A stretch of 64,000 bases of DNA from an uncultured Alphaproteobacteria bacterium (GCA_929200255.1 CAKMYZ010000001.1:124001-188000); one strand, 5' to 3'; numbered from the stretch's first letter, positions 34,982 through 44,139 are shown. The notes: a model not told the origin generated them from the sequence alone. Numbers and translations are program-made.

Positions 34982-35568
34982 ATGAGTTGATCTTTAAGGA
35001 CAGTGATGACGACAACCCCAGCGAAGGCCCAGAATGCGGGCCCGATTGTCACCACGGCCATCCCGGCCACTTTGATCAGCGCCACCGTGACGCCTACGAT
35101 AAATATCTCGGCCATGCTCCACGGGCGCAACCGCTCTGCCAGCCCAAAGGCTGCGCGCGCGCCGCTGCGCGGTTTTTGTTCGCGCACCAGAGGCCCTAGC
35201 GCATAGATTAATGCGCCAAGCCGGATGAGCGGGATGACGACGATAAAGAACGCAACGGCCACCGCCAGCGGAAAGGCATAGCCATCGTTGAACGCCAGTA
35301 CAGCATCGATAACAGAGGTCGCATTGTTCAGCCCGCCCGCATCCAGTGTCAGGAAGGGAAAGCTGACCGCGGCAATCATCATGATGAATGCTGTCAGCGC
35401 GAGGCTCAGTATGCGCGCCATGGCTGCCGGTTGCGAAGTCATCAGCACGATGCCACAGCGCTGGCAATGCGCCCGCGTATTCACGGGAAGGCGTGCTGCG
35501 TGATGCAACGTGTCGCACTGCGGGCAGGCAACAAGGTCGTCCAGTGGTGGCGAGGCGGCGGCGGACAC
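34936..35568 (-). CDS. pqiA: paraquat-inducible protein A domain protein (first PqiA half)
   Basis: About 210 residues with a zinc ribbon (CPQCDTLHHAARLPVNTRAHC) and four membrane helices ending in LKDQLICRYSI. GTG 35568 is taken because CAGGAG lies 11 bases upstream; ATG 35634 is in frame but has no ribosome site. The frame stays open further upstream, where it would run antisense through the FAH gene. It is the first gene of the pqi operon, which is transcribed away from that gene. Confidence 0.8.
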   Translation of the reverse strand: MSAAASPPLDDLVACPQCDTLHHAARLPVNTRAHCQRCGIVLMTSQPAAMARILSLALTAFIMMIAAVSFPFLTLDAGGLNNATSVIDAVLAFNDGYAFPLAVAVAFFIVVIPLIRLGALIYALGPLVREQKPRSGARAAFGLAERLRPWSMAEIFIVGVTVALIKVAGMAVVTIGPAFWAFAGVVVITVLKDQLICRYSIWEALDQAAR

Positions 35569-35685
35569 GGGGTGTGATACTCCTGAATGACGAGGGGGGT
35601 TGCCCCGACCGTGGTGCAAGGTTATCGCGTTCATACTAGATATGCTACGTTTGGCTGCGCGACAACGGCACGAAATGAGAAGCTG

Positions 35686-36372
35686 ATGACCGATACCGTT
35701 TTTCCACCCCGTCCAACACCTATCATTCCTGTGACAGGGCGGGCCGGGTTTCCCGTCTCTCGCATCTTTTGCGTGGGGCGCAACTATGCCGACCACGCGG
35801 CAGAGATGGGCCATGAGGTGGACCGCGAAGCCCCATTCTACTTCACAAAATCTGCCCATGCAGTGCTCTTGTCCGGCAGCGACATGCCCTATCCGCCGCG
35901 CACCGCAGATCTGCATCACGAGATGGAATTGGTTGTGGCCGTTGGTGCCGCGGCCAAAGATATCCCGATCGCTGAGGCGATGTCCGTCGTCTTTGGCTAC
36001 GGCTGCGGCCTTGACATGACCCGCCGCGATCTACAGGCGGCGGCCAAGGCCAAGCGCAGACCGTGGGACACAGGCAAAGATTTTGAGAACGCCGCCATTC
36101 TCGCGCCTCTCACCCCCGCTGATGGGCTGGGTGACATCGGTGATCTTGCCATCACACTGGAGGTCAACGGTCAAACCCGGCAATCCGCCCGCCTGTCCGA
36201 TATGGTTTGGTCGATCCCCGAGGTTATTGCCGACCTGTCATCGCTTTATACGCTGATGCCGGGTGACCTGATCATGACCGGTACGCCAGCTGGCGTTGGC
36301 CCGGTTGTGAAGGGTGACGTATTGTGCGGTCGGATTGGTGACCTTGCCACTGTGGATACCCGTATCATCTGA
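35686..36372 (+). CDS. fumarylacetoacetate hydrolase (FAH) family protein
   Basis: 228 residues, the short FAH form. Metal-binding and active-site motifs: FCVGRNYADHAAEMG, HHEMELVVAVG (ExE ligands), GYGCGLDMTRRDLQ and GDLIMTGTPAGVGPV. Such proteins cleave acylpyruvates, for example fumarylpyruvate in gentisate breakdown, or decarboxylate oxaloacetate. The ATG at 35686 is the first with the conserved N-terminus. Neighbouring TRAP genes on the same strand could supply an organic acid, but the 161-base gap makes an operon unsure. Confidence 0.87.
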   Translation: MTDTVFPPRPTPIIPVTGRAGFPVSRIFCVGRNYADHAAEMGHEVDREAPFYFTKSAHAVLLSGSDMPYPPRTADLHHEMELVVAVGAAAKDIPIAEAMSVVFGYGCGLDMTRRDLQAAAKAKRRPWDTGKDFENAAILAPLTPADGLGDIGDLAITLEVNGQTRQSARLSDMVWSIPEVIADLSSLYTLMPGDLIMTGTPAGVGPVVKGDVLCGRIGDLATVDTRII

Positions 36373-36446
36373 TTTAGATTGGTCGGGACTCGCCGCCATC
36401 TTGGCGACTTGTAGTCACTGAGCTGTCCCTTTGGAGGATCATCAAG

Positions 36447-36527
36447 TTGACCACCACACGCCGCACAATGCAGGATTATGGTGCGTATGTTTATGCCCTG
36501 ATCGCCAAGCAAAACATGGATAACTAA
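36447..36527 (+). CDS. possible small ORF (26 codons) upstream of the TRAP genes
   Basis: TTG 36447 is preceded by GGAGG at 36433-36437 (9-base gap), and the frame runs MTTTRRTMQDYGAYVYALIA... to TAA at 36525-36527, seven bases before dctQ. The strong ribosome site is the main evidence. It could be a leader peptide, a small protein or chance; the sequence shows no recognised domain. Confidence 0.3.
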   Translation: MTTTRRTMQDYGAYVYALIAKQNMDN

Positions 36528-36533
36528 GCTCCT

Positions 36534-37073
36534 GTGTTGCATTCACTGATCGCACGACTGGCACAGATCATGGCGCTTTTGGGTGGCCTGATCCTGTGCC
36601 TGCTTGTGCTCATGATCTGTGTCAGCGTGGCCGGGCGCGGATTGGGTGATGCCGCTCATTCGGGTATGATTGGTGTCTTGGGGGCGTGGTTGCTTGATCT
36701 TGGGGTCGGCCCGATCCTGGGTGATTTTGAACTGGTCGAGGCGGGCATGGCCTTTGCCATCTTTTCGTTTCTGCCACTGACCCAACTCAGGGGTGCCCAT
36801 GCGCGGGTTGACGTCTTTACCTCTGGTATGGGGCCGCGGGTGAACAATGCGCTTGCCACTTTCTGGAGCGTCATGATGGCGGTGATCATTGTGCTGATCA
36901 CATGGCGGCTCTTTGTGGGAATGCAGGACAAAATCCGCTACAATGAGACGACCTATCTGATCCAGTTCCCGATCTGGTGGGCCTATGCGGCCAGCTTTGC
37001 TGCCGCCATTGCCAGCAGCATTGTGAGCATCTATTGCGCCGCGATGCGGGTCATGGGGCGGCGCATCGCATGA
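36534..37073 (+). CDS. dctQ: TRAP transporter small permease subunit (DctQ family)
   Basis: 179 residues with four membrane helices. The segment AFAIFSFLPLTQLRGAHARVDVF is the DctQ signature. The start is uncertain (GTG 36534, TTG 36537 or ATG 36570) because no clear ribosome site is seen. It overlaps dctM by four bases. No DctP-type binding protein is encoded nearby, so the periplasmic receptor must lie elsewhere. Confidence 0.85.
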   Translation: MLHSLIARLAQIMALLGGLILCLLVLMICVSVAGRGLGDAAHSGMIGVLGAWLLDLGVGPILGDFELVEAGMAFAIFSFLPLTQLRGAHARVDVFTSGMGPRVNNALATFWSVMMAVIIVLITWRLFVGMQDKIRYNETTYLIQFPIWWAYAASFAAAIASSIVSIYCAAMRVMGRRIA

Positions 37074-38380
37074 GTGACCTTGCACTGGGCTATCTGTCGT
37101 TCCCGTTTCTTTTGCTATTGATTTTCCTGCGCGCGCCGATTGGGCTGGCGATGCTGCTCTGTGGGATCGGCGGGCTGTGGCTCGCCACCGATGGCACAAC
37201 CGTTTTCATGGCGCGGCTGAAATCCGAGGTCTATTCGACCTTTTCAAACTACAACCTGTCGATCATCCCGATGTTCCTGCTCATGGGCCAATTCGCGACC
37301 CATTCAGGCATGTCGCGGGCGCTGTTCCGCGCGGCAGAGGCGTGGCTAGGCCATCGCAAGGGCGGGATGGCGATGGCGGCTGTTGGGGCCTGTGCAGGCT
37401 TTGGTGCGATCTGCGGATCGTCGCTTGCCACCGCCGCCACGATGAGCCGGGTCGCCCTGCCAGAGCTGCGCAAATACGGGTATTCGGGTGGGTTTTCGAC
37501 GGCAACCCTTGCGGCTGGCGGCACCCTGGGCATTCTGATCCCGCCCTCTGTGATCCTGGTGATCTATGCCATCCTAACAGAACAGAATATCGCTAAACTT
37601 TTTGCCGCGGCCTTTATCCCCGGCATATTGGCCGCACTCGGTTACATGCTGACCATTGCAATCTATGTGCGGCTCTACCCGGATCAGGCCGGCACCAAGG
37701 ACCGTATGCCCTATGCAGAACGGGTTAAAGCGTTGGGCGCTGTCTGGCCGGTCCTGCTGGTCTTTGGATTGGTGGTTGGTGGCATTTACAACGGGTGGTT
37801 CACACCAACCGAAGGTGCCGCCGTGGGTGCGATGGGCATGGGGGTGATTGCGTTCTTGTCACGCAGTTTAGATTGGGAGGTGTTCCGGCAAAGCCTGGCA
37901 GACACCGCAACAGGCACCGGCATGATCTTTTTTATCGTGTTGGGGGCGGCGTTTTACAATGGCTTCCTCGCGCTGACGCAGGTGCCTCAGGAATTGTCCG
38001 GCTGGGTCACAGATCAGGGTTTTCGCCCATGGGTGGTCATGGGGCTGATCCTTGTCTTCTACCTGCTGTTGGGTTGCCTGATGGACAGCCTGTCGATGAT
38101 CCTGCTGACCGTGCCGATTTTCTGGCCAGTCATCTCGGGCCTCGACTTTGGTATGACCACCGAGGAGCTGGCGATCTGGTTCGGGATCATGGTGCTGATC
38201 GTGGTTGAGGTCGGATTGATCACGCCGCCCGTGGGTATGAACCTGTTCATCATCAACAGCATGGACATGGAAACGCCGATGACGGCGACCTACCGGTCGG
38301 TGTTGTTCTTTGTCGGCTCAGACGTTGTGCGGGTGTTCATCTTGTTGATGTTCCCTGCGATTACGCTGGTCTGTCTCTGA
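37070..38380 (+). CDS. dctM: TRAP transporter large permease subunit (DctM family)
   Basis: 436 residues, about 12 helices. Family motifs are clear: LRAPIGLAMLLCG near the N-terminus, GAICGSSLATAATMSRVALPEL near residue 115, GTLGILIPPSVILVIYA near 160 and PPVGMNLFIINS near 385. It imports a carboxylate with sodium or proton. ATG 37070 forms an ATGA overlap with dctQ. Its 3' end overlaps the convergent kinase gene by 20 bases. Confidence 0.92.
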   Translation: MSDLALGYLSFPFLLLLIFLRAPIGLAMLLCGIGGLWLATDGTTVFMARLKSEVYSTFSNYNLSIIPMFLLMGQFATHSGMSRALFRAAEAWLGHRKGGMAMAAVGACAGFGAICGSSLATAATMSRVALPELRKYGYSGGFSTATLAAGGTLGILIPPSVILVIYAILTEQNIAKLFAAAFIPGILAALGYMLTIAIYVRLYPDQAGTKDRMPYAERVKALGAVWPVLLVFGLVVGGIYNGWFTPTEGAAVGAMGMGVIAFLSRSLDWEVFRQSLADTATGTGMIFFIVLGAAFYNGFLALTQVPQELSGWVTDQGFRPWVVMGLILVFYLLLGCLMDSLSMILLTVPIFWPVISGLDFGMTTEELAIWFGIMVLIVVEVGLITPPVGMNLFIINSMDMETPMTATYRSVLFFVGSDVVRVFILLMFPAITLVCL

Positions 38381-39008
38381 CCGGCTCTCCATTGAGATCG
38401 AAATCGCAGGGCAGGGCCTGATCGATGACGCGCTGCGCGTTGGGAATGTCGTTGCCTTCGGCCCGGCGGGTGGCGACGGCGCGGGAATAGTTCAGGCTTA
38501 GCCAGCGGTGGATCAGGCGCGCGCGCAGTTCGGGCATCGGCACATCAAGGCGCACGGTCAAATCCCAAAGAGGGGCAAGCGCTTGCCAGGGATCTTCGGC
38601 AAACATCAGATAGTTGCCTTCGACGATCACAAACCGGGCCGAAGCGGGCACGACCACGGAACCTGCAATCGCAATGTCGCGTGTCCGGTCGAATGATGGT
38701 GCAAATACCTCTTTCCCCGTTTTCAGGGCTTCGATCAGCCGAATGAACCCGGGTGCATCAAAGGTTTCAGGGGCGCCTTTGCGCTGGCGCAAACCCCGCG
38801 CCTCAAGAATTGCATTGTCAAGGTGGAAGCCGTCCATTGGCACGACCGTCGATTTGCGCCCCTGGGCGTTCAGCCTGCGGGCCAACTCACTTGCGATGGT
38901 GGATTTCCCGCAGCCCGGCGCCCCGGTAACGGCAACCAAATAGCGGTCTTGTTCCACCGCCAGCAGATGCTCTGCCAGCGTGTTTACATGTTCGGTCAGC
39001 GTATTCAC
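38361..39008 (-). CDS. P-loop nucleoside/sugar kinase-like protein (uridine kinase/PanK fold)
   Basis: 215 residues. Walker A GAPGCGKST is near residues 29-37 and PMDGFHLDN near 58, the pattern of the phosphoribulokinase/uridine kinase-like family; RFVIVEGNYLMF is the Walker B strand. Related genes occur with sugar transport genes (frcK type), but no sugar genes are near. The start is GTG 39008 with GAGG about 10 bases upstream. Substrate unknown. Confidence 0.8.
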   Translation of the reverse strand: MNTLTEHVNTLAEHLLAVEQDRYLVAVTGAPGCGKSTIASELARRLNAQGRKSTVVPMDGFHLDNAILEARGLRQRKGAPETFDAPGFIRLIEALKTGKEVFAPSFDRTRDIAIAGSVVVPASARFVIVEGNYLMFAEDPWQALAPLWDLTVRLDVPMPELRARLIHRWLSLNYSRAVATRRAEGNDIPNAQRVIDQALPCDFDLNGEPVRDRPA

Positions 39009-39206
39009 TCTGCCACGTGCCTCATATCCGGGCTTTGCCCTGTTTTTTTCAGGTTACCAAAGGTTGGTAGATCAGGCGACAGGTTTTTGCGGCGCCTCCT
39101 GCTTTCGCCTACGGCTCTGTTTAGAAATGCTCACAAAAGTGGCAATTTGATCCACTGTGCCATAACTAGAATCCGAACTGAGCAATAAATAGCGGTGCAT
39201 ACCTCA

Positions 39207-40073
39207 ATGGCAGCCATCTGGCGGATATGGCGCATACTGGTCGCAGTCTGGACCACAGCGAGCGAAAAACATCTGGGGTTGATCGCCGCCGGGGTGGCAT
39301 TCTTTGGGGTGTTCGGCATTTTCCCGGGGATTGCTGCCGTGATCGCCATTTTCGGCCTGATCGCTGATCCTGTTGTGATCGCACAGCAGCTGGCGCTGAT
39401 GGAGGATATCATTCCGCCTGATGCCTACAATCTGATTGCATCGCAGGTTTTTCGTCTGGTTGCTGCACCTGCCGGTGCTTTGGGCTGGGCCACGGCCGTG
39501 TCCATTGCCCTTGCGCTTTGGTCCTGCCGTGCGGGGGTGGCCGCATTGATCGGCGGGTTGAATGCCATCGCAGGACAACGCATGCGCAACGGCATCTGGC
39601 AGATGATGGTGGCGTTGATGCTGACGGTGGCCCTGGTGACGCTGGCGATCATCGCGCTGACGGTTGTAGTGGTGGTGCCGATCGGGCTGGCATTCATCCC
39701 GATGGCCAATTCAACCGCATGGCTGCTGGAGGGCGTGCGCTGGCTGGTGGCATTGGGTGTGTTGATGATGGGGCTGAGCCTGCTTTACCGCTTTGGCCCG
39801 GCCCGCCACGGTGGGCGGGGACGTTGGATCACTGTGGGGGCGGTTGTTGTGGTGGTGCTTTGGGTTGCGGCCTCTGCGGGGTTGTCGTTCTACCTGACCA
39901 ATTTCACCGCCTACAACGAAGTATATGGCTCAATCGGTGCGGTGATTGGCTTGCTGCTGTGGCTCTATGTCAGTGCCTACCTGATCCTGTTGGGGGCGGC
40001 ACTGAACGTCGAGATCCACGGTTTTGACCGCGATGCACCGCGCGAAGACACAACCTTCCTTGATGAGGGTTAG
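39207..40073 (+). CDS. YihY/virulence factor BrkB family membrane protein
   Basis: 288 residues with about six helices. The family core is seen in HLGLIAAGVAFFGVFGIFPG and, near the C-terminus, YGSIGAVIGLLLWLYVSAYL followed by LLGAALNVEI. ATG 39207 is chosen; GTG 39195 is in frame and neither has a good ribosome site. The old annotation as RNase BN is known to be wrong; the function is unknown. It ends 10 bases from the convergent kynureninase gene. Confidence 0.85.
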   Translation: MAAIWRIWRILVAVWTTASEKHLGLIAAGVAFFGVFGIFPGIAAVIAIFGLIADPVVIAQQLALMEDIIPPDAYNLIASQVFRLVAAPAGALGWATAVSIALALWSCRAGVAALIGGLNAIAGQRMRNGIWQMMVALMLTVALVTLAIIALTVVVVVPIGLAFIPMANSTAWLLEGVRWLVALGVLMMGLSLLYRFGPARHGGRGRWITVGAVVVVVLWVAASAGLSFYLTNFTAYNEVYGSIGAVIGLLLWLYVSAYLILLGAALNVEIHGFDRDAPREDTTFLDEG

Positions 40074-40083
40074 GGTCCTGACC

Positions 40084-41277
40084 CTAGGTCACGCGGGCGA
40101 CCTGTTTGAATTGCGGATCGTCCCACAATCGCTGGTTCATTACACCGCTGATCACAGTGATTGCAGCATCAACGTCGCCTGCATCAATGAACAGGGGGGT
40201 GAAACCAAAGCGCATGATATCGGGCGCACGGAAATCACCGACGACATTTTGCGCGATACAGGCCTGCATCGCCGCATAACCATGTTCAAAGTGGAATGAT
40301 ACCTGACTGCCGCGCTGTGTCGGCTCACGCGGGCTGGCCAGTGTCATCATCGGGCACTTTGCTTCGATCCCGGCGATAAACTGTTCGGTTAGCGCAATGG
40401 ATGCCTCGCGCAGTGCTGCCATATCAACCTGATCCCAAATCGCCAAAGAGGCATCAAGGGCCGCCAGTTGCAGGATCGGCGGCGTGCCGACGCGCATCCG
40501 TTCAATCCCCGCGCCGGGCCGATAATCAAGGTCAAAGGCAAAGGGGGCCTCATGCCCCAGCCAACCTGACAGTGCGGGCTGGCAGTTGTTGATGTGGCGA
40601 GGTGCGACATAGATGAAGGCTGGTGCACCGGGGCCACCGTTGAGGTATTTGTAAGTACAGCCAATGGCAAAATCTGCGTTGCATCCTTTGACATCAACAG
40701 CCATCGCACCTGCCGTGTGGGCCAGATCCCAGACAGTGACGGCGCCTGCGGCCTGCGCCTTGGCGGTCAGTGTTTGCATGTCATGCAGGCGCCCGGTGCG
40801 ATAATCCACTTGGGTCAGCATCAAGACGGCCAGATCATCGTTGATGTGATTTTCGACATCTTCTGGATCAACAACGCGCAATTCCAGCCCGCGCCCAAGC
40901 GATTTGATCAACCCTTCAGCCATGTAGATATCAGACGGAAAGTTGCCATTGTCTGTCAGGATCACCTTGCGATCAGGCACCAGATCAATCGCGGCGGCCA
41001 GCGCCTGATAGACCTTCAGGGATAGCGTATCCCCCAGCACAACGTGACCTGGTTCAGCACCGATCAACCGCCCGATCCTGTCACCCAAGCGGGTCGGTTG
41101 GGCCATCCACCCCGCGCGGTTCCAGCCCGTAATCACCTTTTCACCCCACTCCGCGGTAATGGTCTGCTCCACCCGGGCGGCTGTCGCCTTGGGCAGTGGC
41201 CCAAGCGAATTGCCGTCGAGGTAGATCATCCCTTCTGGCAGATGGAACATGGCTTTGGTCGCGGCGAAGTCAGTCAT
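40084..41277 (-). CDS. kynU: kynureninase
   Basis: 397 residues, PLP-dependent fold type I. It cleaves kynurenine to anthranilate and alanine in tryptophan catabolism. Family motifs: YLDGNSLGPLPKAT near residue 20, DNGNFPSDIYMAEG near 109, and the PLP Lys in GCTYKYLNGGPGAPAF near 221. AAGGAT 5 bases before the ATG is the ribosome site. It is the last gene of a three-gene operon with an SDR and a small membrane protein. The partner enzymes (dioxygenase, formamidase) are not in the window. Confidence 0.93.
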   Translation of the reverse strand: MTDFAATKAMFHLPEGMIYLDGNSLGPLPKATAARVEQTITAEWGEKVITGWNRAGWMAQPTRLGDRIGRLIGAEPGHVVLGDTLSLKVYQALAAAIDLVPDRKVILTDNGNFPSDIYMAEGLIKSLGRGLELRVVDPEDVENHINDDLAVLMLTQVDYRTGRLHDMQTLTAKAQAAGAVTVWDLAHTAGAMAVDVKGCNADFAIGCTYKYLNGGPGAPAFIYVAPRHINNCQPALSGWLGHEAPFAFDLDYRPGAGIERMRVGTPPILQLAALDASLAIWDQVDMAALREASIALTEQFIAGIEAKCPMMTLASPREPTQRGSQVSFHFEHGYAAMQACIAQNVVGDFRAPDIMRFGFTPLFIDAGDVDAAITVISGVMNQRLWDDPQFKQVARVT

Positions 41278-41294
41278 ATTGGATCCTTAGATAT

Positions 41295-41492
41295 TCAGAA
41301 GAAGTGGATTGAGGACGAGCGGGCACTATTTGCGACAAAGATCGCCGTTTTGGCACGGTAGGTTGGGGCGGCAAGCTCCGCCGTTGTGCCAAATATCTTA
41401 CGGGTGCGCGACGCTTCTTGGCGGGACATTGCAGGCGGTAGAAAGGAGGCGTGGATCAGCACCACAAGCATGACCAGAGTCACCATCGCCAT
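41295..41492 (-). CDS. small membrane protein, 65 residues
   Basis: The ATG at 41492 overlaps the SDR stop codon (ATGA) and has a near-perfect ribosome site AGGAGGT (plus-strand 41501-41507) 8 bases upstream, inside the SDR gene. The product has one N-terminal hydrophobic segment (MVTLVMLVVLIHASFL) and a basic, Ser/Ala-rich tail. It ends 17 bases before kynU. No known family is recognised; it may be a membrane peptide or act mainly to couple translation. Confidence 0.6.
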   Translation of the reverse strand: MAMVTLVMLVVLIHASFLPPAMSRQEASRTRKIFGTTAELAAPTYRAKTAIFVANSARSSSIHFF

Positions 41493-42250
41493 CAGACCTG
41501 ACCTCCTGAAATCTGGATTGTCTGCCCATTTACACTGCGCGCGCCCTCCGAGCAGAGCCACATCGCAGCGGCGGTGGTTTCATCGACCTCAAGCAGTTTG
41601 TGATGCCGGTTGCCTTTGGCAATCGCGGTGATCGCGCCCTGTTCGTCGAGGTCAAAGCGTTTCATCAGGCCGGGCAGCTGATTGCGCACGATATCGGTGT
41701 CCACATAGCCGGGGCACAGGGCGTTGAACGTGATCGGGCGGCGCATGAATTCCTCGGACAGACCGCGGATCAGACCGATGACGCCGTGTTTGGTGACGGT
41801 ATAGGGGACCGCGTTTCTTAGCCCGCGCACCCCTGCAATGGAACTGACAACGATCATGCGGGCAGGGGTGGCATCCTCAAGCGTGGCCATGGCCGCCTGA
41901 AAAGTTAAAAAGACACCGTCCAGGTTGGTGGTCATCGTCTTGCGCCATTGGGAGAGTGTCGTTTCTTCGAAGGGGCCACCTTCGGCGATGCCCGCATTTG
42001 CCACGCAGATCTGGACCGGGCCGCGCGCCTTTGCCGCGGCTGTGATGCCGTCACGCACCGAGGCCTCATCATCCACATCCATGACCAGCGGGTGCAGACG
42101 TGGGCTCTGGGCGGCCACGGCGGCGAGTTTGTCAGCGCGTCGACCTGTGATCGTCACCTCGGCGCCCGCCGCAGCCAACGCCACGGCGATGCCTTCGCCG
42201 ATGCCCGTGCCGCCGCCGGTGACAAGCGCGTGTTTGCCTGCATGCTCCAT
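41492..42250 (-). CDS. short-chain dehydrogenase/reductase, NAD(P)-dependent
   Basis: 252 residues of classical SDR type: TGGGTGIGEG cofactor motif near residue 12, NAG in CVANAGIAEGG, catalytic Ser in VVSSIAGVRG and YTVTK. It resembles 3-hydroxyacyl/hydroxybutyrate dehydrogenases. ATG 42250 is preferred over TTG 42256 because GGAGG lies 7 bases before the ATG. First gene of the kynU operon; the substrate is not evident. Confidence 0.87.
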   Translation of the reverse strand: MEHAGKHALVTGGGTGIGEGIAVALAAAGAEVTITGRRADKLAAVAAQSPRLHPLVMDVDDEASVRDGITAAAKARGPVQICVANAGIAEGGPFEETTLSQWRKTMTTNLDGVFLTFQAAMATLEDATPARMIVVSSIAGVRGLRNAVPYTVTKHGVIGLIRGLSEEFMRRPITFNALCPGYVDTDIVRNQLPGLMKRFDLDEQGAITAIAKGNRHHKLLEVDETTAAAMWLCSEGARSVNGQTIQISGGQV

Positions 42251-42546
42251 GGTCAATCCTCCGTTATCGGCATGCTAGCGAGGCCATGGGCGTGGGCAAG
42301 GGCAAAGCCGCGACGGGACGAAGTTTGGCATGAAATAGGCCAATCCCCCCCGGCATAGTGGCTGCCGCCAGAGAAAACGGGATCAGAACAGGTTTTGGTT
42401 AAGACTTACGCGATACTGCCCAAAGATTCAGCGTTGAACGTGATTGATAGCGCATTGCATAAGGTTTCGTGAGAGCTATCTCTTGTGAAATATTCTTGCG
42501 GGTTATAATGAATCTTCACGGCATGCACAGATAAGGGGGTTGGTCC
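42251..42546. other. divergent intergenic region between the SDR and pntA
   Basis: About 296 bases carrying the start regions of two diverging operons. Nothing coding is supported. The pntA side holds a clear -10 sequence (separate entry). No strong inverted repeat was noticed. Confidence 0.5.
42482..42509 (+). promoter_or_regulatory. sigma-70-type promoter of pntAB
   Basis: A perfect TATAAT at 42504-42509 is preceded at 16 bases by CTTGTG (42482-42487), close to the CTTGAC -35 common in alphaproteobacteria. Transcription would start near 42516, about 30 bases before the GTG of pntA. Confidence 0.5.
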
Positions 42547-44127
42547 GTGAAAATCGGCACACCAAATGAGATAGTTGAAGGCGAAGATCGGGTCGCAATG
42601 ACACCCGCCTCGGCCAAGGATTTGCAAAAGCTTGGATATGAGTGCGTTATTGAAACGGGCGCCGGTCAATCGGCGGGTTTCTCTGACCAGTCATACAAGG
42701 ACGCAGGCGTTAAGGTCGTCAAGACCGCTGCGGCGCTTTTTAAGGCTGCGGATATTGTCGCCAAGGTGCGGCCCCCGGAGGATGTGGAAATCAAGCGGCT
42801 GCGCGATGGCCAGACTTTGGTGTCATTCTTCTATCCTGCACAGAACGAAAAACTGATGGAAGCCGCCAACAAGAAGGGCGCCACTGTCATCGCAATGGAT
42901 ATGGTGCCCCGCATCAGCCGGGCGCAAAAGATGGACGCGCTGTCCTCGATGGCCAACATCGCAGGCTACCGCGCGGTGATTGAAGCTGGCAATAACTTCG
43001 GCCGGTTCTTTACAGGTCAGGTGACCGCCGCAGGTAAAGTCCCCCCTGCCAAGGTTCTGGTTGTGGGTGCGGGTGTAGCGGGTCTTGCAGCGATCGGTAC
43101 GGCAACCTCCTTGGGTGCAATCACCTATGCATTTGATGTGCGCCCGGAAGTGGCAGAGCAGGTCGAATCCATGGGGGCCGAATTTGTATTCCTCGACTTT
43201 GAAGAAGAACAACAGGACGGCTCTGCCACAGGTGGCTATGCTGCGGTGTCCTCGCCCGAATTTGCAGCAGCACAGCTTGCCAAGTTCCGCGAAATCGCTC
43301 CCGACATGGACATTGTCATCACAACAGCTCTGATCCCGGGCCGTGATGCGCCAGAGCTTTGGACCAAGGACATGGTCGAAAGTATGAAACCCGGTTCGGT
43401 CATCATCGACCTTGCGGCAGAGCGCGGCGGCAACTGCAAACTGACCGTGAAAGATGAAAAAATCGTCACGGACAACGGTGTTACCATCGTCGGTTACACT
43501 GATTTCCCAAGCCGGATGGCCGCACAATCGTCAACCCTCTATGCCACAAACATCCGCCACATGCTGGCGGACCTGACCCCGGATAAGGACGGCACGCCCA
43601 ACCACAACATGGAAGACGATGTCATCCGTGGGGCGACGGCGACGCATAAAGGTGAGATCACCTTCCCGCCGCCACCGCCGAAGGTCGCCGCGATTGCAGC
43701 AGCCCCGAAACAGGACAAACCCAAAGAGCTGACCGCGGAAGAGAAACGTGCGCAGGAAGTGGCAGCCTTCCAGAAGGAGACCAAAACGCAAGTTGGGCTG
43801 CTGGCGGTGGGTGCCGCATTGGTGCTGGGCATCGGGCTGATCCCCGGGATGCCGGCAAGCTTTATGCAGCATTTCATTGTCTTTGTGCTGTCGGTCTTCA
43901 TCGGCTTCCAGGTGATCTGGAACGTCGCGCATTCGCTGCACACACCGCTGATGGCTGTCACCAATGCCATTTCGTCGATCATTATTCTGGGCGCGCTGAT
44001 CCAGATCGGATCAACCAGCACGCTGATTACGGTATTGGCGGCACTTGGTATCTTCATGGCCGCCGTCAATATCTTCGGTGGCTTCCTCGTGACGCGGCGT
44101 ATGCTCGCCATGTTCCAAAAGTCTTAA
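42547..44127 (+). CDS. pntA: NAD(P) transhydrogenase subunit alpha
   Basis: 526 residues. The N-terminal NAD-binding domain (MKIGTPNEIVEGEDRVAMTP, VLVVGAGVAGLAAIGTA near 170) is joined through a Pro/Lys-rich linker near 375-400 to four C-terminal membrane helices, so it is the E. coli-type single alpha chain, not the split PntAA/PntAB form. With PntB it uses the proton gradient to make NADPH. The GTG start at 42547 follows AAGGGGG. Confidence 0.94.
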   Translation: MKIGTPNEIVEGEDRVAMTPASAKDLQKLGYECVIETGAGQSAGFSDQSYKDAGVKVVKTAAALFKAADIVAKVRPPEDVEIKRLRDGQTLVSFFYPAQNEKLMEAANKKGATVIAMDMVPRISRAQKMDALSSMANIAGYRAVIEAGNNFGRFFTGQVTAAGKVPPAKVLVVGAGVAGLAAIGTATSLGAITYAFDVRPEVAEQVESMGAEFVFLDFEEEQQDGSATGGYAAVSSPEFAAAQLAKFREIAPDMDIVITTALIPGRDAPELWTKDMVESMKPGSVIIDLAAERGGNCKLTVKDEKIVTDNGVTIVGYTDFPSRMAAQSSTLYATNIRHMLADLTPDKDGTPNHNMEDDVIRGATATHKGEITFPPPPPKVAAIAAAPKQDKPKELTAEEKRAQEVAAFQKETKTQVGLLAVGAALVLGIGLIPGMPASFMQHFIVFVLSVFIGFQVIWNVAHSLHTPLMAVTNAISSIIILGALIQIGSTSTLITVLAALGIFMAAVNIFGGFLVTRRMLAMFQKS

Positions 44128-44139
44128 AGGGGCAGGGCA

